DNA of 64,000 nt, from the NCBI GenBank assembly GCA_914767715.1, contig OU612075.1, positions 21,018,001 through 21,082,000 of the forward strand, read 5' to 3'. Below the pieces are notes generated by a model, which was given only the letters and a program-made list of their open reading frames with translations, ran no database searches and was not told where the DNA came from. Origin of the DNA: Membranipora membranacea. Its lineage: Eukaryota; Bryozoa; Gymnolaemata; Cheilostomatida; Membraniporidae. Position 1 is the stretch's first letter; each line of letters begins with the position of its first letter. The position numbers and the translations under genes were made by a program. Shown here piece by piece: positions 1 to 20,563 of the stretch.

Positions 1-269
1 TTTTAACTTTAAGTCATTGTTTCTAGTGTTGTAAAAAGTTTTACATTTTAGATGAATGTTTTTGAAATGAGTTTTAAAAAACAAAATTCAAATAGCATTT
101 GGATTGGCATAATTCCTAAAGTTTAAAAAAATGATGTGATATGTTCTCTGGGTTTTTTGTTCAGAATAACACGTACGCACGCTGTTTATATTTTTTATTT
201 ACTTTATATTTTTTTGGCATCACAGAGCAAAACAACAATGAATTTTATCAAGTATTGATAACAATACAA

Positions 270-389
270 TATACATACATACATACATACATACATACAT
301 ACATACATACATACATACATACATACATACATACATACACACATACATACATACATACATACATACATACATACATACATACATACATA
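270..389. repeat. (ACAT)n microsatellite
   Basis: About 30 copies of a 4-base unit (ATAC/ACAT) with one interruption (ACAC) near the middle. On the minus strand it directly follows the open frame of a decayed reverse transcriptase, so it sits at the truncation point of that retroelement. It accounts for the repetitive open frames on both strands here, which are not genes. Confidence 0.95.
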
Positions 390-815
390 AAAACGTGTTT
401 GAGATCTGTCTCGGTAGCATGACCCCAGAATTCAATTCCATAAAGTAAATGTGGGTAAAAAAAGGAGTAATACAGGTCAACCATTGTTTGGTTATCAAAA
501 TACGGACGGGCTGCCCTCATCATTGATAAAATTAGGTTGAGTTTTCGGCAGAGGTCTCCGAGATAGTTCTTAAAAGATATTTTAGAGTCAAGAATAATGC
601 CTAAAAATGTTGTGTAGTTGATAATTATTTCTAGTGATTTACAGCTGAGATCAATTTTATATTCTGTCAAATCAATTTGTTTTTTATGGCGATTTAAAAA
701 TAATTTGGAACGTTTTTGAATGACCCAGTTGGCTAGTCACCAAGTTTCAACTTTTGAAATTTCTTGTTTTAATAGGTTTTGGTCAGTTGAGAAGTTGGAA
801 GTTAACACCAGTTTC
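390..815 (-). pseudogene. Decayed non-LTR retrotransposon reverse transcriptase fragment
   Basis: The minus-strand translation carries the C-terminal part of a LINE-type reverse transcriptase: FLGIILDSKISFKNYLGDLC, then LMRAARPYF-like and YYSFFYPHLLYGIEFWGHAT segments. These match the 'LGI.LDSKLSW..HI...C.K....L..LR..L......LYYS...PHL.YGI..WG' block of Jockey/CR1/L2-type ORF2 proteins. Upstream in the same frame, residues such as LLKQEISKVETW and KRSKLFLNRHKKQ fit the region after the catalytic YADD box, but a TGA interrupts it near position 738 and no YADD is present. The endonuclease and the catalytic core are absent, so this is a dead 5'-truncated fragment. The frame then runs straight into the (ATGT)n repeat. 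The clade is not resolved. Confidence 0.8.
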
Positions 816-3800
816 CAATAGCAAAGGTGCTAGATTTTTTTTTGACAACAGTTGTGATCACTAAAATGATGTTCTTCCAAATGTGTCGGAGCAAGCTAAA
901 CAAAAGAAATGAATAAAAGAAAAAGCACTGCAGAGAGACATAGGTGGCTCGGCTAAATACACAAAAAACAATAATGAGTTCTGATGTTGAGTTGGTCCAC
1001 TAGGGTAGCATAAATTGTGGAACATTTTGGACAAATATTTTTGCAAAGTAATTTCTGCCAGTAATATATACCTTAGGAGCCTGCCACTTTTCACGTTAAT
1101 TACCGCCAGTAAATCTCTTTTCGGCGAACTGCTTACCATCATGCTTATAATTCTAATTCTAATGCTGTGGCATAGCCTGAACACTGCTAGCCTTATACAG
1201 TGTCAGGTTTAACTATGAAATTCGCCGAATCCTTATCTTGAAAAAGCCAAATACGATAGTAACAGAGACTATAGATATATCTATAGTCTCTGATAGCAAG
1301 TTATTCTTGAATTCTACTTCTTTTACCCAAGGGGGATACAGCTATGATGATATGCTGTTGAATATTAATTAATAAAAGTGCACATTTAACAGAAAAATAT
1401 GGAGTGTTGCTGTTGCCTATGGGTAATAGTACTAACCAGGACCCAAATTCCCTGATAAAACCAGACAACCACTATTCGAACAAACCCTTCCTGAACAAAA
1501 TACCATTGTTAATTGGAGTTATTCACCTTTGTAGAATGAGGGCACAAATCCGAGTTTTAGCTAAATTATCAAAAGAGCTCGTGCGATCAGGGAGGGTGTA
1601 TATCCCACCCTACACCCTCCCTGATGGGATCAGGGTGTTTGGGATATAAAACTCCAAAACCCCAAACTCCCTGATGGAATACAAGTACAATACAACAATC
1701 AATGAATAGCGAGCTTCCTAATTTGCTTTGCTTCATGATTCAAATTCTGAGCATATAACGACTCTATGAATTTTCTGAGGGTGAGCCTCTTGGCTCACCC
1801 TCAGCCACATATGTGGACTGAGGTCAGATAACATCTGCTGCTGCCAAGACTTGAGCCCATGCCTCTCAATCTGCAACCTTTTATGTAAACTTCTCGGCCA
1901 CACCAGTAGTTAGTGCAGCGAACCAGGAGGTATTTCAATGAATAGAACAGCCCCGAAATTTTCCCAGGTCAATCAATCCATGGAATTACGGTCAATAATG
2001 ATAATATTGATGATTGAAACTGTTTTAAAGTGTTTATAAAATCAGAAAACAACCATTGTTCATATCAAAACAATCACATAGCCAGAGGAATCCTCAACAC
2101 AAATTTTACATGCATATGCCTACCACTGACTAGAGACACAACTAAACAATATTAGTCTGTTTGTGTACACAATTTTTGTTTGCGTTACTTTTTAGAAATA
2201 ACAATAATATGAGATGTTACAATCATCAATAACATTACAGAGCACGATGTTAGTAACTACAACAAGTATTCATTTTCTATCGATGTAGCAGAGAACATTG
2301 CATTCAAGGCCTCATCCACTTACCAGGCTCCTCAAAGAAATCTTTTCAGCTCGCCTGCTGGTGCTGAGCTGATTCGAGATCAACTGGATAATGGTTTCAC
2401 AATAATGTATGAAGTTGTTGTAATGTTAGGAATTTTAACAAAGCAAAAATCAACATACTAATTGTAATAGAGAAACTTACAGGGTGTGGATTTCTCTCCA
2501 CACCTTGCCGTTTTCAAAAAACACAACCATCCCTTTACTAAAGTATTATAACTTTTAATTGGCAAACTAAATCATCAAAGATTAAAAAGTGTCAATTTAA
2601 TTAATGAATGAATACAAATATGCGTGAGCTGTTAGCAATCAGATTGCAGTTTTGGCTGTTTTTGATGACCAATGGGGGATGATGTCCCAGTCCGTCCACC
2701 GTCCATGCCCAGACCAAACTCCCTGTTGCAACCCAGGGAGGGAGGCAACTAGAGAGAAACTTGACCAAAGTTGCCTTCCCTAATAAAAAACAAGACAACT
2801 CCTTTTAAAGTCTAATGACCAATAGAAAGACAGATAACAAATGGACACACTACTAGTTTATGCCAGTGATTCTAGTATTTCCAAATGTGCAGAAAAAGGG
2901 AATCCCAGAAAAAGAACTCTATTTATTTATTTATTGTGGATTTCTGAATGTTTTCAGCTAACAGTAGCTGTTAAAAAGTAACTTATTGGCTTCTTAGTCA
3001 ATTATATTCTTTCTATTTCTATTATAAGATGACATTGGACTTGGTTGGTTGACTCATAGAGGTTGGTAGCTTTGTCTTTTTACTTTAGCTAGTTAGGTGT
3101 CTGGCTGGAGTGACTCACCAACTCCCCACCACACATACACAGAGTATATTTACCATAACTCTGTGGGGTCTTTCAATTAAAAAAAACCAACCAAAAATCA
3201 CGGAATCTGCTGATAGCTCACTGACAGGTTAGTGTGTGAGTAAGACCTACCATAGCTCACTCATTGATGGAACTACACTTTCTGAGCGAGCCGTTCGGGA
3301 ATCAATGACCTTAAAAGGTGAAAGACCAAGTGAGCTATATTTTTTGCGATGTGATAGTGATAACTTTGCTTTAGTAAAGTATCGCAATATTATCTCAAGC
3401 TGTGGCTAGCCAAGTCTAAACAATCTATTCTTGTCGCATATCGAACAGTCACCCAACTAAGACGTCAAAATGTAGAAAGAAATCAGTTTTATAGTCAAAC
3501 CCACCTGTTTGGGAAAATTTTCTCCTCAATATTTACTACACTACAGGAGAATTAGCGTATCATTACACCACCATATTACACATATCTTAAGTCTAAGGCT
3601 GAATACGTAAGTTCATTCTTTGTATGTTATTGTTTTTACGTGTATCTTCAAATTTATAAACGCACAATTAATCTGAAGTTAATTGTATTCAACATGTATG
3701 CAATTGCCACATAAATTTGGTGTGACCTAGTTTTTGTACGTAGTCATTGTATGTCATTTTATTAATAGGTTCAGTACCTTCAACAGCACCAATATTATAG

Positions 3801-6095
3801 CTCACCAACCAGGAATCACCATACTTATGTGAAGGTGTCAAAATTTGTAAGTCAAGATAATTAAGTTGCTTTATTCTATTTCATTGTATTTGCTTCTAAA
3901 TCGTTCACAACAATTTGATGTCAAATATTTTAATGTGTTTTAATGTTACAAGTACCAATTTTAAAACGTCACTTTTATTAATAGGTTACAGTACTCAGTT
4001 TCTGCAATAAAGTTACAACAACTTAATGAAGAGACCACTGTTAAGATACACCTCAAAAATAATGTTGGACATCCCAATACATTATTCATGCGTTCAAATT
4101 CTTATGTCTTGTCTTTTATAATAATCATTTGCCGAGAACAATTAATGCCTTGACTGTATTTAACTTCTTATGAATCATTGCTTTCACAAGTGTTACTTTA
4201 GCCTGCTCATCGGCGCTTCAGGTTTACTAGCGGGACGAGACTAAACGCACTGATTATTTTTACTGATTCATACATTAAATCTTTGTAACTCTGTTAGTTT
4301 TAGTTAGATAGTTAGTACACAATAAAATCATAGTATAGTACTTTTCGACTGGCAGGTTGCCGTTAAGCCTTACGCGTTCATCAGAACAAGTTGGAGATCG
4401 GGAATAATTATGCCAAGCCCATGCTGGCTATCCTGACAAGATAGAATTTCCTGACACCCCTTCTCCCTGACCCCAAAGAGGCCTACTACTATTAGCAGGC
4501 CTCTAGAGTGGTAGGCATATTAAGAATATGTAAAACAATGTATTTTGAACACATCACTTAAACCCCAGCTCCTAGCTAATGTGATGGTTCTGATTGTTTG
4601 GGTTGGGTGAGAGTGCCGATGCTAGATCATATGGAACTTTCCTTTGACTGTTTTGATTGACCATTCCCACCTGATAACAGAATAGATTGAGCGCCAGGTA
4701 AAGGTCACTGAGGGTCGTAAACAAAAGCCACAAGTAAAGGCTTGAGCAGCCGATGTTTTGGTTCAGATAGATGACTACCCTACCCTGAGAATAAATTAAT
4801 TGCCGGAGGAAATATTCTCCTTTTCGCACATGTTTGAAATAGCTAAATTTATATATCGCTTACATTTACGCACCCTCTCTCCATTATATACGCTCTCGAC
4901 TCAGCTAGTCTAAATTTAGTGCTAGCTGACATTAAGTCGACCAAAGCCAGCTGAACAATACAATCTCTAAAGTAAATGGATGGGAGATGATGTGTGGTAG
5001 ATTCATGAGAGATGCATGTTAGTGCCACCCCCAACTCATGTGTCAATGACGAGAACCAGCACATAAGTTAACTCAATTCATTGAGCTTATAAACCCGATA
5101 ACGAGCTCATGGACCAGGCCTCGAGTACTTGGAACTCACTACTGTAAGACACTAGAAACCTGACCAGTAATTAGCTAGTCATCTGACATCTTATAGCAGA
5201 ATAAGGACTCCAGTTCATAGATTAAGAACTGTGAGCGTCGGCTTATTGGACTCAGTCTTAAACCGCAGGGTAATTTGAGAGAATGACACTCAGATACTCA
5301 GATATCACTAAAAATGCTTTCAATTGGTACCTGTAACCTGCTGAAACCATGCTACCACCTTGATTCAGGGCTTCCCTCAAAAAGATCCCAAGTTTTGGAC
5401 GGACATCTGTCGTCAGTCAACCCTTATCATGTTTCAGTAGCTTGGCAAAAAATTGATGTTCCTGAGCCAAGATTTTTTAATTTATCCCTGTTCGATCATA
5501 GCAGATCGAACAGATTAAGCCAATTTTGAAATTTTCTTGTTGATTGCTGAGGACCCAGAATATTAGCATGAATGATTTAGTCTAGTAAGCATATACTAGT
5601 ACCTTGGTGCCCAACCCAATTTCTGATTTCCAAGTATTTAAAGAGCCTGGCATGGCGGTGATTGAGGACCGAAGCAGATTAAAACCAGCCCAAGAAGAGG
5701 GTAAGGGGGTGCCAAAATGCCTTTCGCAAGAGGGGTCCTGCCCTGGAAAGACTTTTAAGTTTTAAACGGAAATTTGATGAATCTGACGCATGAAACACCC
5801 CTTGAAACTAGTTGATGCTCATCCAAAAATTTGTACAAAACATTTTAAACAAAGGCTTTACTGATAGAAATAGATGGAGAGTATAGTTTAGAGATATTAT
5901 ATCCATCCAATGACTTTTGATGATGCACATGTCAGTTTCGCGCAGTTCAATGGTGCGATATTGTGAAACAAGGAAACCGAGCCACCATATTTTTGAAATG
6001 AGCCATTGGGGTCATGACCCATAGGTTGGGCACTAGGGTCCGGTAAAAAAGATGACCAGAGGAACGCAAATATTTCACCTCTAATGTTTTAGAAG
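816..6095. other. Intergenic stretch without supported genes
   Basis: No open frame here resembles a known protein or links to neighbouring splice sites. It holds several perfect or near-perfect hairpins: 1263-1292 (30 bp palindrome), about 1768-1806 (13-bp arms around TCTT), about 2478-2504, and 5478-5503 (10-bp arms). It also holds short GT-rich and ATTT-rich simple sequence and a locally repeated GGGAGGGTGT/ACACCCTCCC block at about 1590-1670. I see no RNA gene. Confidence 0.6.
1263..1292. repeat. 30-bp perfect palindrome flanked by direct repeats (copy 1)
   Basis: The sequence reads CAGAGACTATAGATA followed by its exact reverse complement. The left flank GATAGTAA (1255-1262) and right flank GATAGCAA (1292-1299, sharing one base with the palindrome) match in 7 of 8 positions, like a target-site duplication. 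A second copy, 28 of 30 bases identical, is at 7235-7264. The CAG...CTG ends and roughly 8-bp duplication resemble hAT-type termini, but there is no room for anything but the ends. Confidence 0.7.
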
Positions 6096-7612
6096 ATGAT
6101 GAATTCACACAGTCACCCATCTAGCTGTGGACATAAGTCTGCTACGACAGCCCTACACCAAACAGTAGATGAGATGGAGTTTGAGCGAGGTATATGGAAA
6201 GCAGCTATCGATCAAGACCTAGATAGAATAGAGCAGCTATTATCCCGAGATAGTAAATGTCTCAATAAGAGGGACAACAGCGGTTATACAGCCATGGTGA
6301 GTAGTAGAATGTAAAAATTTTGTCTTGGTCATTCGTAGAAGCATAACAAAACAAATGTCACAATCAAAGATAGCTGCTCCCTATGAAGTGTCCTTTCTCA
6401 AAATCAGTATTCTATAACATCTGCAACACAGCATATAGCTTGAGTTTTTTTTCGAAAAATTCTCCAGAGCCAGCAGGGTACCATTGACTCCTTGTAGACA
6501 AATGGTTTGGGAAGGACATTTGTATTCCAAAGCCGAGCTATCAGGTTTATTGGCAATATTCATTGAATGTTGGCACACTTCCCTGCGCAAGGATTAAAGC
6601 ATGTGTACAATGAGAGAATTCTGAGTTACTATGATCAAATCCATCATCATGCCATTTTGCCTGACCTAGTGGCCTGGATTAAGGTGGTCATAACTACTGT
6701 TGGAATATCTGGCTTTCTCTGTTGGCTGGACATGATTGGCCATTCTTGTGACAAATATATTATCTGGCCATTAGTCATGTTTTGTAGCACTATGCTGCTC
6801 GAGCTGGGAATGTAGAAATCTGCAGATATCTGTTAAATCAGGGGGCAGAAGTTAATGCACAGCTACCCAGTGGTGACACACCACTTCACAGGGCATGCTA
6901 TACAGGGAAATATGATGTAGTCAAACTTTTGATTCATCACAAGGCAAGAGCTATTCAAGGAGCAGATGGACAAAATATACTTCACAAGGTATGTGTGCTT
7001 ATAGCTTCATATCTGCTCTTATTATGTTTTTTTTGTATTAGTTGATTAGGTTTGTTAGTTCACCTGCTGAATTATACGCCGGGTCATCTTCGTCATTGCT
7101 GCCATATTAAGTTTTACTTGCCTGCACAATATACACTCATGTTCAAAGCTGCTTGTGTCTGTGACAGAATAAGCAATGGAATTATGGTAAAATCTGGTTA
7201 TTGAAATTCTGGTGGTTTTATTCCTTAGTATTAGCAGAGACTATAGATATATCCATAGTATCTGGTATTAGTTTATTAATGTGCTGCTGAATGTGCGCCA
7301 ATCATGTCCTGGTTCCGGTAATTGTTGTTGGTTCAGGTCTCTGGGACCAGTAAAAATCAAGCCTTACTTTAAACCATCTAGTGTTTACCTATCAGCTCTG
7401 TCAGGTAACCGGTCACCTGGCTAATAAATGAGTTGTACTTTTTCCAGGCATGTGATCAAGGACATTTAGTGGTTGCTGAGTTCATATGTGAACACTTCCC
7501 AGATCTTCTCGACCAGAAGGATGATAGAGGGCGACTCCCAGCTGATGTTCTAAAGGACTCCCAGAAAAACAATCAGCAATGGAAAGTTCTGCTTAGGTTA
7601 GCAGATACCTGA
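6096..7612 (+). CDS. ANKRD39: ANKRD39-like ankyrin repeat protein (3 exons)
   Basis: Exons 6096-6296, 6788-6988 and 7448-7612 join at GT-AG introns of 491 and 459 bp, both in phase 0, to give 188 residues. The N-terminus has a short Cys/His-containing stretch (SSCGHK) and then HQTVDEMEFERGIWKAA, which matches the diagnostic 'QQTLEEMDFERGIWSAA' segment of animal ANKRD39 (183 aa in human). Ankyrin units follow: DNSGYTAM/HYAARAGNVEICRYLL across the first splice, then SGDTPLHRACYTGKYDVVKL, DGQNILHK/ACDQGHLVVAEF and a degenerate last unit. No enzyme motif is visible, so it is a protein-interaction scaffold; the cellular role of ANKRD39 is poorly known. The ATG at 6096 is followed at once by a second ATG (6099); either could start translation. 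It is convergent with the CDKL5-like gene about 1 kb downstream. Confidence 0.9.
7235..7264. repeat. 30-bp palindrome flanked by 7-bp direct repeats (copy 2)
   Basis: This is the same palindrome as at 1263-1292, starting CAGAGACTATAGATATATC, with two substitutions in the right arm. It is bounded on both sides by GTATTAG (7228-7234 and 7265-7271), a perfect 7-bp direct repeat. It lies in intron 2 of the ANKRD39-like gene. Confidence 0.7.
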
Positions 7613-7787
7613 TAAAGGTGGTACATACTACATGCCATACATATTCAGATCCTCTGAACCGTGTAGCTTCTAAATGGCCTATTGACTGCCCATGAGGGTT
7701 AATTATAACTCTAGTCCTGTTTTTTGATCGCCTGGAAACTAATACATACATACATACATAGACTTTTTATTGTAAGCCATCAATTAT

Positions 7788-7793
7788 AATAAA
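7788..7793 (+). terminator. Poly(A) signal AATAAA for the ANKRD39-like gene
   Basis: A canonical AATAAA lies 176 bp after the stop codon, in an AT-rich 3' region, and is followed by T/GT-rich sequence (about 7820-7850) as expected downstream of a cleavage site. A short (ACAT)n run lies just upstream at 7741-7760. Confidence 0.55.
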
Positions 7794-8641
7794 GTCATAA
7801 TATACAAGAAATCCTCAGATGTGTTGTCTTTTTGTTGCATGTGTTTTATTATTTCTATAGCTGAAAAAATGACAGCAGTTTTTCAAATATCTGCCTTTTT
7901 CTTAAATTAATACTAATGTTACCATGTCAATACATGCCTATAAATTTGATGCCAGCTTGAGCTACACTTGTCTTGACAACATTTGTGTGTATTCCCAAAA
8001 AAAGCTGGAATTGGCAGCCTAACATCATCATGGAGAGCAGCGAATGCTAGCTACACTCACTAAAACAAATAGTTGAAGAAAAGATTTCCCAACCTAACTC
8101 GGGCATAGACGAGGTAATCCAGTATATGTTTATGCTATATGTAATTTTTTTACATAGAGTGATTGTTAGCTGTTTGTTAAGTCTGAACCCCAAAATGACT
8201 CCGACTAGGAGTTGTTGTCACTCAATCCTTTTAGGGTGATTAACATTATAATATCACAAAATCCAAACTGGAGCTGTTCGAGCCTGGTAACTGTGTCGTT
8301 TCAGAAAAAATATATAAATATCATTAGTAGTAATATTATTATATCAAACGTTATAATATCATATAAGTTAGGAGGTATATGTGTTACTTGGTGTGATGCG
8401 CGAGACCATAAATGTTGCGTATAGTAATAATGCAAAATATTCGGTTAGTGTACAGATATACTAATCTCGTTACTGTTGTTTATCCTGTGAGCAGAAGGAA
8501 TGGCAAGAATATATCCCTATACTGTACATTCATGTTATATCACATGAATAGCACAGTCATAACGGCTCTGCATAGTTGAAGGACAAAGCTAATCGTGATG
8601 ACTGAGTAATTTATCTTGTTATATGAATCGAGCAGGTTCTC

Positions 8642-18651
<10,010 letters not shown>

Positions 18652-20563
18652 TGCTCCGTGTAGTAGGTTTCCTGAGACAAAATATCCTAAAATTATAAAT
18701 AAAACAACTGGTTCCTACTCTGATATTTGTTTTGCAGCCGTTTTATGGGTCTGAGTAAGATTCCCAAAAAGTTTGATGAACATGATGATACCCTTGACAC
18801 AAGCAAGTAAAAATAAAATATGTCACTCAGCTGATAGATTTAGTCACTGCAGCCTGTGAGACTGACACACTGTCATTAACGAGGTGTTTGCTTTATTATT
18901 TCAGCGTCATCTTCTCAAGAATTTGGACAACTTGGTCCCAATGTTTTTTACTAATCATGCTTTTCCAAATTCAAATTTATTGTCCAATAAGAAAAAGGTT
19001 GAAAATAATGAAATCTCACACTACTTATCTTCTACTAATACAGCAAGAAAATAAAATATGCAAATAGATTATTGAACGATTTACTGATCATGCATAATCC
19101 TCTGTACCATTGATAGCTAGGTAAGGAATGGCCTCGCCTCCATTTTTGAAATGCAATTAATATTATAAAAATTGCTAATCTTCACCTTTTTTTTTGTGTT
19201 CATCAATTCTACCAGTCCCAAAAACGCACTTCCATCTTGATCCCAAGTACAGAAGTGTCGGTTACTGGGCCCAGTATACCTATTCTGCACCGTTTAAATC
19301 AGGGTTCTTGCTAAGTATATGGGAACAATATACCATACAAATGCATCTGGACCAGGTACAAGCATGAATGGTTTGCCAACTTTCATGGACAGCCATCCCC
19401 CCAAACCCAAACAGTTTGTAACTCAAGATGCCTATGATACCAAACTAAGTGCTTGTAGATGTCTTAGGATAGATAGGTGCTGTGCCCAATCAATGAATGT
19501 TGGCCCAATGTATGTTGCCATCTTAATAACAATGCTGAAGAATCGGGTTATAGCTATTCTCCATGGAGATATGGTATTCCTTTCCTCATGTCAAACATTC
19601 ACTCAATAGTCAGTCAGTACAGTAAACCAGGGTCAGAGAGCATTCTCCCTGAGAAGTAAATACTACACAATACACAGCAACACCTCTCTGTTCTCACCTT
19701 GTCAAGCCAGTTGTTGCCAAATTCTCCTTTGCTGGTTAGGTCCAGATGATAATAATCTCTGTTCTGTCCTTATAATCCTTTCATATCTATAAATGGGCTT
19801 GATATAGTTGATGAATGTTGCATGTTAACTAACATTCTTTTACACAACCTCTTCGAAAATTTAATTCACCCATGAGCAGCCATGACAGTTTGCCTTGCCA
19901 ACCGTCCCACAATGCACTGCAACTGCCACTTTAAAAGTATTCCTATAGGGTTTCTAAACAGTGTATCAGTTGGAGACAACTCTTTATAATAGCACCTCTC
20001 ATTTGGTTCATCAATGGAGTTGAAGATATACAAGTAGTCTGGAGAGCAGAGCCTCCCTCTAATAACTTGATGTAGATTTAGGTTCTGGGTCCAAAAGTGC
20101 ATCAACCAACCTGAAGCTGGGAGTTTCTAGGCGTCAAATAAGATGATTTTGTCTTAAATGCACCTTTATTTATCGGTTATAACCTTTTATTTTTAACTAA
20201 GCAAACTTCATGTTTCTCAGAAATAAAGATAGTACGATTGAATCAGAAAGAAAACTGAGATAGACTAGTTAGTAGCCGGCTGTCCAGTAACTGCTACTGT
20301 TACTAGCTAAATACAGTCCACAAACAATGAGGCTGTGAACTTGATTACAGGAAGATAAACATTGTTTTACTGATAAATTTCATAACTTTTATGATCAAAC
20401 TGTACAATTTTTTTGAGAAAAGAGTTCACATTCTCTATTTTGCACTCGAATCCATCTTCGAGAACCCCGAGTGGAAGGAGCTCAACAACACTTTCCTTTC
20501 ACAAGCTAAATCCAATCAGCCAGCCTATCGGTACTCTATCTTATCTAGGCAGGCTATCTCTAT
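18652..20563. other. Spacer with unresolved coding-like fragments
   Basis: This lies between the CDKL5-like start and the DUF229 stop. On the minus strand, 20105-19866 is open for 79 codons and includes SPDYLYIFNSIDEPNERCYY; 19770-19699 reads RDYYHLDLTSKGEFGNNWLD before a GT; and 19290-19200 reads YTGPSNRHFCTWDQDGSAFL. On the plus strand, 19319-19609 and 19477-19659 are also open. The pieces do not join in one frame on either strand and match no family I recognise. They may be remnants of a retroelement or a dead gene, or chance. A TTTATT (20165-20170) could be the DUF229 poly(A) signal. Confidence 0.35.

Noticed and set aside
141-498. Open frames of 92-140 codons across the (ACAT)n repeat on both strands
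   Set aside because: The repeat has no stop codons in several frames; apart from the RT fragment there is no protein content.
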